A stretch of 22,633 nt of DNA. It comes from Candidatus Baldrarchaeum yapensis. Lineage in GTDB: Archaea > Asgardarchaeota > Baldrarchaeia > Baldrarchaeales > Baldrarchaeaceae. Under the pieces are notes generated by a model. That model was not told where the DNA came from. It saw nothing but the letters and a program-made list of their open reading frames with translations, and searched no databases. The stretch lies in contig JAEOSH010000036.1 in NCBI GenBank assembly GCA_016840465.1, positions 1 to 22,633 on the forward strand, written 5' to 3'. The translations under genes were made by a program, and so were the position numbers. Shown here in pieces: positions 8,001-14,743 of this stretch (position 1 is its first letter; every line of letters begins with the position of its first letter).

Positions 8001-8222
8001 CGATAATATGGTGCTTCTGAACTTTTTTGAGGTTGAGCAACCACAATTAAGAATTAAGTGGACAAAAACATATTTCGTGCACAACCTCTATTTCCTTAAC
8101 TGGAAGGCCATAGAGTCGGGATGTACATGAAACGGCCACGCGGCGGACGTCACGAAATCATTAGAGACAGTAGCCTTCGTCAAGATCCAGGAGAGAGCCT
8201 CCTTATCGAGTTTGTAGGCCGC
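8001..8222. other. Intergenic region, no gene seen
   Basis: An IS-end-like motif GTGCTTCTGAACTTTTTTGAGG lies near 8012-8033 and resembles the left flank of the insertion sequence at 11517-11539. From about 8100 the GC content rises. Weak similarity to the first element copy may extend from 8222 down to about 8183. Short frames here show no coding pattern. Confidence 0.4.
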
Positions 8223-8401
8223 GTATGGAGTGGAGGAACACCTCCGCGACCCTCGATATGCTTAAATACTGCACCCGCTGTACCGTATTTTCGTCTTCCC
8301 ATCAATGATAATTCGTCTTTTTGATGTTGTGTCGGCATCTCATACTGTTAGGTGCCGCAAGCGGCCGCGTAAACCCTTCGCATTCTTCGAGAAAAAGTTT
8401 C
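8223..8401 (+). repeat. Dispersed ~178-nt element, copy B (candidate ncRNA gene, inverted to copy A)
   Basis: This is the second copy of the element at 1760-1937, in opposite orientation, with the same block order and nearly the same spacing. On this strand CTTAAATA near 8261-8268 is a box A and would start a transcript near 8290 that runs through the conserved block 8326-8401. Possible RNA structure includes GCCG-CAAG-CGGC near 8355-8366 and TTCT-CGA-AGAA-like pairing near 8383-8393. It ends about 90 nt before the activator gene, so a leader role there is conceivable, but the first copy has no gene in the equivalent place. Confidence 0.6.
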
Positions 8402-8491
8402 GAACGAGAAAGAATTTATTGTTTTCACTTCATGGTTTCTCTTTGAAGCTTTAGGATCTTACAGCGGAAGTAGCAATAGAGGTGTGAAATA

Positions 8492-10408
8492 GTGCCTGAA
8501 GCAAAAGGATTGGAAGTAGGGAAAATAGTGGTGGTTTTTGAACCAGAGGGAAAAAAGATAGTAGTAAAGTCTGGAGCCACCATACTGGAAGCAGCGAAAA
8601 ATGCAGGTGTAGGTATTAGATCTGAATGTGGAGGAGAAGGAATTTGTGGAAAATGTAAGGTGATTGTCAAAAATCCTTTGGCCATAAGCGAGTTGACCGA
8701 GGCTGAAAAACGACATTTATCTAAGTTGGAGATAGATTCAGGCTACAGATTAGCTTGCCAAGCACATATCAAACAAAGTGTTGTGATAGTAGTTCCTCCT
8801 GAAAGTAGAATTGGGGAACGTAAAATTCAAGTTGCTGGTTTAGAAAGATACGTGCCCTTAAACCCTTTAGTCAAGAAAATTCACGTAGTTATGGCAAAAC
8901 CCACATTATCCGATGTTAGACCAGACTTCGAAAGACTTATCGACCATCTGAGGGACAGAAACGGCTTTGAAGATTTAGAAATAGACTATGAACTCTTAAA
9001 GAAACTGCCTGATATAATTCGTAGCAAAAATTGGGCCGTAACGGTAACAATCTGGGATGACAGAAAGCTAATTGATATTGAACCGGGAGATACCTCAAAT
9101 GAACTTTTTGGGTTTGCCGTAGATATAGGCACTTCCAAGATAGTTGGCTATCTAGTTGATCTGACAACAGGTAAAACTATAAGCATAGGGTCTATTGAAA
9201 ACCCCCAAATCATGCATGGTGAAGACATTATAACAAGGATAGGGTTCGCAACAGGTAGCGATTCAAACCTCGAAGTACTGCAGAAACTTGTTATCAACGG
9301 TATAAATCAAGTCATACATGAAGCTTGCAGAAAAGCGAAAGTCAACCCAAACAAAATATACGAGGCAACAGTTGTTGGGAACACAGCAATGCTTCACTTT
9401 TTCTTAGCAATCCAGCCAAGATATCTTGCTCTTTCACCTTTTGTACCAGCCATAAAAAAATCTCTGAATATTAAAGCCAAGAACTTAGGGCTCAAAATAA
9501 ATCCTAGAGGAAATGTTCACGTTCTACCGGTTATAGCCGGATTTGTTGGGGCAGATGCGGTTGCAGATGTTTTATCAACAGGAATTCTCGAATCCAACGA
9601 GGTTTCTTTGCTGATAGATATTGGAACGAACACTGAAGTGTTTGTAGGAAACTCCGAAGATATGATAACTTGTTCCTGTGCTTCTGGACCAGCTTTCGAA
9701 GGAGCGCATATCAAACATGGGATGAAAGCTGTAACAGGTGCAATAGAAAAGGTTCGCATAATTTCAGAGGATGAGGTTGAATATGAAGTGATAGGGGGCG
9801 TAAAACCTACTGGCATATGTGGATCAGCTATGATTGATATCATAGCTGAAATGTTTAAACAGGGAATAATAGATAGTCGTGGAAGATTTAACCTAAAAAT
9901 AAAAACACCTAGATTAAGGAAAAACAACAAGTGGACAGAGTTTGTTGTTGCTTGGGGTGATGAGACCGCAACAGGTAAAGAAATCACGGTAACGCAAAGA
10001 GATATCAATGAAATTTTACTTGCAAAGGCCGCCATATACACGGGATGCTCAATTCTAATGAAAAGGAGAAACGTTAAAGAGGAAGATATTGATAGAGTTT
10101 ATATTGCTGGGGCCTTTGGAAGCTACATTAACCCTGAAAACGCGAAAATCATAGGTTTAATCCCCGATATACCAACGAGAAAGATAGAGTTTGTTGGCAA
10201 CACCGCGATAACAGGTGCAAAAATGGCCTTAATATCTAAAGAGATGAGGGAAAAAGCAAATCTAATATCAAAGAAAGTTCGTTACTTGGAACTTACGATG
10301 GATCCCGACTTCAGCAAAGAATTTGTAAACGCCCTATTCATACCAAACAGAAACATAAATAGATTTCCAACAGTAAAAAAATTATTAAAGAGACTTAGGA
10401 AAAATTAA
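8492..10408 (+). CDS. Reductive activator of corrinoid proteins (RACo/MtoD-like, DUF4445)
   Basis: The 638-residue protein has an N-terminal plant-type [2Fe-2S] domain with Cys46, Cys52, Cys55 and Cys89 (CGGEGICGKC and LACQ). A linker follows, then an ASKHA-type ATPase domain from about residue 206: AVDIGTSKIVG, VVGNTAMLHFF, LIDIGTNTEVFVG, SGPAFEGAHIKHG, GICGSAMID and AGAFGSYINPENA. This is the RACo layout. Such proteins use ATP to drive electron transfer to Co(II) corrinoid that has become inactive, returning Co(I). It lacks the C-terminal pair of 4Fe-4S clusters of methanogen RamA. The GTG start is set by GAGGTG at 8479-8484. It lies 537 nt after the operon on the same strand, probably with its own promoter (AATTTATT near 8411), and should serve the corrinoid protein at 2528. 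Confidence 0.92.
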   Translation: MPEAKGLEVGKIVVVFEPEGKKIVVKSGATILEAAKNAGVGIRSECGGEGICGKCKVIVKNPLAISELTEAEKRHLSKLEIDSGYRLACQAHIKQSVVIVVPPESRIGERKIQVAGLERYVPLNPLVKKIHVVMAKPTLSDVRPDFERLIDHLRDRNGFEDLEIDYELLKKLPDIIRSKNWAVTVTIWDDRKLIDIEPGDTSNELFGFAVDIGTSKIVGYLVDLTTGKTISIGSIENPQIMHGEDIITRIGFATGSDSNLEVLQKLVINGINQVIHEACRKAKVNPNKIYEATVVGNTAMLHFFLAIQPRYLALSPFVPAIKKSLNIKAKNLGLKINPRGNVHVLPVIAGFVGADAVADVLSTGILESNEVSLLIDIGTNTEVFVGNSEDMITCSCASGPAFEGAHIKHGMKAVTGAIEKVRIISEDEVEYEVIGGVKPTGICGSAMIDIIAEMFKQGIIDSRGRFNLKIKTPRLRKNNKWTEFVVAWGDETATGKEITVTQRDINEILLAKAAIYTGCSILMKRRNVKEEDIDRVYIAGAFGSYINPENAKIIGLIPDIPTRKIEFVGNTAITGAKMALISKEMREKANLISKKVRYLELTMDPDFSKEFVNALFIPNRNINRFPTVKKLLKRLRKN

Positions 10409-10484
10409 GTTCATAAAATATTTAGCACGCATACACTGCCACATCGAAGGCTAAATTTTAATTACTTACTTAAATTGTGAATAA

Positions 10485-10540
10485 ATAACGCGCTAAAATA
10501 TTTTTGCGTTATACGTTATAATTCTCCTCAATTTTAAAAG
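10485..10540 (+). promoter_or_regulatory. Promoter region with inverted and tandem CGTTATA repeats
   Basis: ATAACGC (10485-10491) and GCGTTAT (10506-10512) form a 7-bp inverted repeat around the near-palindrome AAAATATTTT. The right arm continues into a tandem CGTTATA-CGTTATA (10507-10520). A box A candidate TTTTAAAAG follows at 10532-10540, about 35 nt before the second mtrH-like gene. Three copies of one motif upstream of a TATA box suggest an activator or repressor site. Confidence 0.4.
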
Positions 10541-10573
10541 TTAAAAATTAAAATGTTTTTTGGAGATGATCTT

Positions 10574-11509
10574 ATGTTTGAAATTGATAAGCTCAAGCCT
10601 AATCAGAAGATTTTTGAGATTGGAAAGGTAAGGATTGGAGGTAATCCTGGGGAACTTCCAACAGTTTTAATTGGAAGCATTTTTTATAAGGGGCATAAAA
10701 TTGTTAAGGATCAAGTTAAGGGCGTTTTTGATAAGGGGCAGGCTGAGAAGTTAATTGTGAAGCAGGATGAATTATCAGAGGAGACGGGGAATCCATGTAT
10801 GGTTGATGTAGAAGCATTTTCAAAAAAAGCTATTGAAAAATACATCGACTTCGTATCTGAGGTAACAGATGCACCTATTTTGGTAAACAGTATATATGTG
10901 CCAGTTAGGTTGCACGGAGTCAAATATGCTAAGGAAGTAGGTCTCATAAATAGGATAGTCTATGTTTCTATTAACTATAAGGTGGATGATAAGGAAATAG
11001 AATTTTTAAGGAATATTGGATTGAAATCCGCTGTAATTCAAGCTTTTAATCCAAGAAACCCTTGGCCAGAAGGCATGTTGCAAATTCTCTTAGGAAAAAA
11101 CGGTCTACTAAACATTTCTTCTAAAATTGGTGTGGAAAAACCTTTAATTTTAACTAATGTTTTAGACGTTCCTAGCATAGGTTTAGCGGCAAATGGAATA
11201 AAAGTAATTAAGGAGGAAACCGGCTTTCCAACTGGTACAGCCCCTGTCGGCGTAGTTGGATCTTGGTATAGAAATGTTGCGATTAAAATTTTTGGAAGTG
11301 ATGCTAAAGGTTGTTGCGAAGCGGTAGCTATGGCGATGTGTCAATTTGCTGGTGCAAATTTTATACATTACGGTTCTCTAAGAAAAGCCAGTAGGATCTT
11401 TCCTGCAACAGCTATGATAGATGCTATAATAGCATATAAGGCTAGACTTCACGGAATAAAACCGAAAACCAAGAATCATCCATTATACAAAATCTCTTTC
11501 CACATTTGA
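10574..11509 (+). CDS. MtrH-like methyltransferase 2, divergent paralog
   Basis: This 311-residue MtrH-family protein shares the N-terminal signature (IGKVRIGGNPGELPTVLIGS, FYKGHKIV, TGNPCMVDV) and C-terminal KNHPLYKI with the paralog at 7047. Its interior is more diverged: the G-I-H-N-A-I-D-R-W segment is replaced by GTAPVGVVGSWYR, and a few residues are inserted after RNPWPEG. Two adjacent Cys (GCCEA) lie near residue 246. These changes fall where MtrH members normally bind the pterin, so cofactor or partner may differ. GGAGATGATC at 10562-10571 supports ATG 10574 over the ATG at 10553. It appears to be transcribed alone, and its 3' end is next to the insertion sequence. Codons are more AT-rich than in the operon genes. 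Confidence 0.85.
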   Translation: MFEIDKLKPNQKIFEIGKVRIGGNPGELPTVLIGSIFYKGHKIVKDQVKGVFDKGQAEKLIVKQDELSEETGNPCMVDVEAFSKKAIEKYIDFVSEVTDAPILVNSIYVPVRLHGVKYAKEVGLINRIVYVSINYKVDDKEIEFLRNIGLKSAVIQAFNPRNPWPEGMLQILLGKNGLLNISSKIGVEKPLILTNVLDVPSIGLAANGIKVIKEETGFPTGTAPVGVVGSWYRNVAIKIFGSDAKGCCEAVAMAMCQFAGANFIHYGSLRKASRIFPATAMIDAIIAYKARLHGIKPKTKNHPLYKISFHI

Positions 11510-11540
11510 AATCTCTAGTACTTCTGAAACTTTCTGAGGA

Positions 11541-11558
11541 ATGAGGGTTGTTTCATAA
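11541..11558 (+). repeat. Left terminal inverted repeat of the IS
   Basis: ATGAGGGTTGTTTCATAA matches the reverse complement of the right end with one indel and one substitution. Confidence 0.75.
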
Positions 11559-11580
11559 TTTTACAAATGTAAAGGGGAGG

Positions 11581-11609
11581 GTCTATAGGGGCGGGCCGCC
11601 CCCATAGAC
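11581..11609 (+). other. Strong hairpin immediately before the transposase start
   Basis: GTCTATAGGGGCG pairs with CGCCCCCATAGAC across a GGC loop: 12 of 13 base pairs form, with a single A/C mismatch. It sits between a GGGAGG at 11575-11580 and the ATG at 11612. Hairpins at transposase starts in other IS families block translation of transcripts entering from outside; a similar role is inferred. Confidence 0.7.
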
Positions 11610-11611
11610 TC

Positions 11612-12419
11612 ATGCGACGACACGACCAGCTCATGGATATACCGTACAACCGCAACGCAATTATGGCTATTCTCGTCGCGACAAGGAGGCTGATATCAGA
11701 GGCACGGACGAGACGGAGACGCAGGGGACGCCCGCCGAAGTACGAGACGTGGAAGCTCGCAACACTCTGCGCAATAAAGGTACTCCTCAACATAACCTTC
11801 AAAAGAACCGCGGAGCTCGCACCACTCATCGTGGGCGCATCCCCAGCCCTGCAACCATCCACAGGGCCCGGGTGAAGCTAAAGGAATGGGCAATGGAGGT
11901 CGCAGCAAAGGCCACGGGAAACCCCGACCTCCCGGTCGCAGACTCAACCGGAGTCCCGCACCGCCAAAAGGGCCTCCACTTCAAGGTTCACTTCCTATAC
12001 GACATACTATCCGACCCCGTAATAGCCGCAACCCCCCGGCTCCACCGCAGACTACCAAGGCTACCGGAAACTCCTGCACTCGGTCCCTGAAAAATCCGCC
12101 ATGCTCGCAGGCTCGGCGTACTTCGGAAGGAGCAACTCCGAAAAAACCTGGAAAGGATGCGCCCCTCCTCACAAAACCCAGAAGGCCGCCCCGCTGGGGA
12201 AGGAGGCAGGACTGGGGCGCAAAATACGAAAGGATATTCGAGGCCCTCAAGTACCTCTACCGCCACAGAGGCGAGGGAGAGCGCTTCTGCTCGAGGCTAA
12301 AGGCGAGGTTGAAGAGGGCGCTGAAGTATCATCTCGTTGATAGCGCGGACGCCTTCGTGAAGTGGCTATCACTCGCGATGAATATAGAGCGGATCGTCAT
12401 CGGGAAGACAGGCGCGTGA
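11612..12419 (+). pseudogene. Frameshifted IS transposase (DDE superfamily)
   Basis: The reading passes through several frames. Frame 2 begins at ATG 11612 (GRPPKYETWKLATLCAIKVL). It shifts to frame 1 near 11840 (SPATIHRARVKLKEW, then VADSTGVPHRQKG), back to frame 2 near 12030 (LAGSAYFGRSN), and to frame 3 near 12155 (WGAKYERIFEALKYLYRHRG, then GERFCSRLK). VADSTG is the likely first catalytic Asp and the E of HRGEGERF the likely Glu. The middle Asp expected before AYFG reads G. Joined, the pieces would make a protein of about 270 residues, normal for a small single-gene IS. At least three frame changes point to decay, although assembly errors in GC-rich sequence could explain some. The exact IS family is not settled. 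Confidence 0.75.
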
Positions 12420-12526
12420 CTCGGAATCCGATAAAGCCTGAGGGGCAGAGACGGCTGGCGACGCGCGCATCAGCGACCGACACCCCCGGGCCGATGCCTA
12501 GCCGTGAGTATTTATGTTGAATTTAT

Positions 12527-12543
12527 TTATGAAACAGCCTCAT
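12527..12543 (-). repeat. Right terminal inverted repeat of the IS
   Basis: TTATGAAACAGCCTCAT is the inverted partner of 11541-11558. Confidence 0.75.
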
Positions 12544-12593
12544 GAAGCAAAAAGTATTAGAAAGTAATAATCAGAATATTATCCGAAATGATA

Positions 12594-12671
12594 GGGCCCG
12601 TGGCCTAGTCTGGATAGGGCACCGGCCTGCGGAGCCGGGGGTCGCGGGTTCAAATCCCGCCGGGCCCGCCA
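12594..12671 (+). tRNA. tRNA-Arg(GCG)
   Basis: GGGCCCG (12594-12600) pairs with CGGGCCC (12661-12667); discriminator G is 12668 and CCA is encoded. The anticodon arm is CCGGC-CTGCGGA-GCCGG, giving anticodon GCG for CGC (and CGU) codons, and there is no intron. The T-arm is GCGGG-TTCAAAT-CCCGC. The gene is identical over all 78 nt to tRNA-Arg(TCG) at 16756-16833 except at position 34. The upstream region was probably remodelled by the nearby IS end. Confidence 0.95.
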
Positions 12672-13346
12672 CATCTCATGCTTCCTCAAAAGATTTCTAT
12701 CCGATACGGAAGTTCGGTTTATTTAATCGTAACATTCTCGTTAAAGGAAAGTGCTCGGTAAGATTCTCAGGTTGCTTTTAAAATCCCGTATCGCTTATGG
12801 TATAAGATTTTAACACGATCTTTTCATTAATCCCGATATCAAGAACCTTCCTTTAAAGAAAACGATTCGACAACTTTCTTTTTGGACAATAAAAGAATAA
12901 TGTTAAAACGTTGCGCCCACCAAGCGTTTATTGCGTTATTTAGATTTACAAACGATTTTTAGTCACGTAATAGTTTCCTTAACTTGTAACCCTACTAGGG
13001 TTACCTAGGAAATGTGATCAATAAATTCATTTTCCTTTTTAGAGAAATTAGTACATCATTTCGATGGCCAATGCCAATTATTAGTATTCCGTCTAATGGA
13101 CATTACCGTTATGAGATTCAAGCGCGCAATCCGCATCATAAACTGCCCCGTAGTTCACATTATTCGCATTAGAAATACCATTCTATTATATTTTATTTGT
13201 GTCGTATCTCCCCGGTCGATAATCCTGTCTCGGTTCTGTATTAATTTTTACCAGCCTTACAACTCTATGATAAATTCCCCCTTCCTAAGTCCATACCTGA
13301 AACATTTTAATTGGCACAATGGAGAATGAAAATGATCACAGTCGTA
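12672..13346. other. AT-rich intergenic region with a 19-nt palindrome
   Basis: No gene is supported; one 77-codon frame is poor in coding signals. GTAACCCTA-C-TAGGGTTAC at 12986-13004 is a perfect 9-bp inverted repeat with a 1-nt centre. That is too tight for a hairpin and fits a DNA site for a dimeric protein. Several TTTAAA-like boxes occur, but none sits at a sensible distance from a gene. Confidence 0.5.
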
Positions 13347-13418
13347 AGGGCGTAGTAAGCTAGGCAGGGCATCGACGCTCGAATCGGGTCACGGGTTTAA
13401 ATCCCGTCGACCCGCTCA
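13347..13418 (+). pseudogene. tRNA-like relic with an acceptor/T-arm minihelix
   Basis: ACGGG-TTTAAAT-CCCGT (13391-13407) is a tRNA-type T-arm. It is directly flanked by CGGGTC (13385-13390) and GACCCG (13409-13414), which pair over 6 bp, giving an 11-bp minihelix with one bulged C. Upstream, GTAGTAAGCTAGGCAGGGCA resembles a tRNA D-region, but no 5' acceptor strand matches CGACCCG in the normal place and the anticodon stem does not close. The segment ends in CTCA rather than CCA. It is most likely a degenerate tRNA; a separate tRNA-like RNA is possible. Confidence 0.4.
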
Positions 13419-13456
13419 TCGTTTCTAAACTCGAATGATGGCGGAGGACAGCCCTA

Positions 13457-14593
13457 ATGAGCCTGTCCCTCAGAATTGAGAGGCTAATAAATGAAATGAG
13501 GTCCGAAAACGTAGAGGCAGTCATGATCTTCAGACCTGAGAACATATTCTACTTTTCCTCATTTATGCCACAGAGGTACTCCCAGTGCGTTTTCATAATT
13601 CCCGACATAATGTCGCCCAGCAGACCGCTACTTCTGATATCCGAGTTCGAAAGCGGGTTAATCGACAGAAGAAGAATAGCTTACGACCTGCGAACATTCC
13701 GACAGTACCCTATATCGTTCGAAGACGAAACACGCGATTTCATAAGATCTCTAATAGCGGTTATCAAGGAGTACGGACTGGAAAGAAGCAATATAGGCAT
13801 AGATGCTGATGCCGTTCCCGGTCACATAATATTAAAGTTACAAAAAGCATTGCCCGCACTTACCCCGATAGATATCAGCAAGCAAGTCTATCAACTGCGA
13901 ATGGTAAAGGACCATATGGAACTGGAGAAGATAAGGAAGGCCACGGAAATAGCGGACAGGGCGGTCAGAATAGCAATCGAAATACTGAGACCTGGCATGA
14001 CGGAACTAGAAGCATGCATGGAAATAGAAGAGGCCCTCCGCTCATCCAAAATACAGTTCGCGAATCTAAAGATACGAATCAGTTCAGGTGTACGAACGGT
14101 CCACCCTCGAACCTCCCCCACAAATAGAAGAATCTCAACTGACGACCCCATTGTCGTTAACGTTACCTCCAACTTCCAAGAGTACTATGCTAAGGCAATA
14201 AGGACCTTCTTCATAGGAAAGATATCCGATCGGTACAAACAATTATTATCCGCGATCGATGATGTCCACTCTACCTTACTCGAGGTATTAAAGCCGGGAA
14301 CTACCGCAAAAGATGTCGATAGCGTCGTTAGAAGGGTGTTAGGAAAAAGAGGACTTCTTAGGTTCTTCCCCCACCCCACCGGGCACGGGATAGGGCTCGA
14401 GGTCTTCGAACCACCGGTCCTTGCCCTCAACGACCACACTCTAATGACAAAAAACATGGTCCTGTCCATAGAGCCGGGAATATACGTGCCCGGCATGGGA
14501 GGTGTCAGAACGGGAAACCTTATGCTAATAAGCGAGGATGCCCCCATCATATTGAATGAACTGCCGGAAAATATAATGGCGCATCACATGTAA
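13457..14593 (+). CDS. M24B (Xaa-Pro peptidase/creatinase fold) protein, probably catalytically inactive
   Basis: The 378-residue protein has the creatinase N-terminal domain (about 1-140) and the pita-bread M24 domain (about 150-375), like aminopeptidase P and prolidase (RMVKDHMELEKIRKATEIAD, PTGHGIGLEV, LSIEPGIYVPGMGGVR). Of the five metal ligands D, D, H, E, E, only His310 and Glu339 remain. The first Asp is Asn235 (VVNVTS), the second is Lys246 (YAKAIRTF), and the last Glu is Gly353 (GVRTGN). The usual active-site His in the P-H motif is Arg218, and the HE motif reads FE at 317-318. The frame is intact with GGAGGA at 13443-13448, so it looks maintained. A binding or regulatory role is inferred; peptidase activity is unlikely. 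Confidence 0.85.
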   Translation: MSLSLRIERLINEMRSENVEAVMIFRPENIFYFSSFMPQRYSQCVFIIPDIMSPSRPLLLISEFESGLIDRRRIAYDLRTFRQYPISFEDETRDFIRSLIAVIKEYGLERSNIGIDADAVPGHIILKLQKALPALTPIDISKQVYQLRMVKDHMELEKIRKATEIADRAVRIAIEILRPGMTELEACMEIEEALRSSKIQFANLKIRISSGVRTVHPRTSPTNRRISTDDPIVVNVTSNFQEYYAKAIRTFFIGKISDRYKQLLSAIDDVHSTLLEVLKPGTTAKDVDSVVRRVLGKRGLLRFFPHPTGHGIGLEVFEPPVLALNDHTLMTKNMVLSIEPGIYVPGMGGVRTGNLMLISEDAPIILNELPENIMAHHM

Positions 14594-14692
14594 TACTCTC
14601 CATCATTCGTACACTCGATCTCAAAAGACCAGAATCTTAAACCCCGCAAGATTCCGTCCTTTCAGAAAACGCAGAGATCTGCTAGAGAAATC

Positions 14693-14702
14693 TTAATTTA
14701 TA
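14693..14702 (+). promoter_or_regulatory. TATA box of the FBP aldolase/phosphatase gene
   Basis: TTAATTTATA lies about 45 nt before the ATG at 14744. A start about 25 nt downstream would leave a short leader holding the AGGGGG ribosome binding site at 14732-14737. Confidence 0.5.
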
Positions 14703-14743
14703 TTCTGCAACTAGTATTCTTCAGCAACTGTAGGGGGTTAAAA

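Larger units (their letters stand above)
11541..12543 (+). mobile_element. Decayed ~1-kb insertion sequence with a DDE-type transposase
   Basis: The segment is bounded by ATGAGGGTTGTTTCATAA (11541-11558) and the inverted TTATGAAACAGCCTCAT (12527-12543). Weaker inverted similarity continues outward to about 11517 and 12567 (the ACTTTCTG and CAAAAAGT neighbourhood), so the true ends may lie up to 25 nt further out. No target duplication could be fixed. The interior is much more GC-rich than the AT-rich flanks, a sign of transfer. The single transposase gene is broken by frameshifts, so the copy is probably not autonomous. The right end lies about 50 nt upstream of tRNA-Arg(GCG). Confidence 0.8.

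Noticed and set aside
7283-8044. 253-codon minus-strand frame opposite the first mtrH-like gene
   Set aside because: It is a shadow of the well-supported MtrH frame on the plus strand and its translation is Ser/Ala-rich without motifs.
8121-8324. 67-codon plus-strand frame in the GC-richer gap
   Set aside because: It overlaps the dispersed element, has no ribosome binding site, and the frame is not conserved in the other copy.
8326-8491. Cobalamin riboswitch before the activator gene
   Set aside because: The conserved cobalamin-box pattern is not present, and the homologous copy at 1760-1937 has no gene downstream in the matching orientation.
13096-13329. 77-codon plus-strand frame
   Set aside because: AT-rich intergenic sequence with no ribosome binding site or recognisable motif; it also runs up to the tRNA-like relic.
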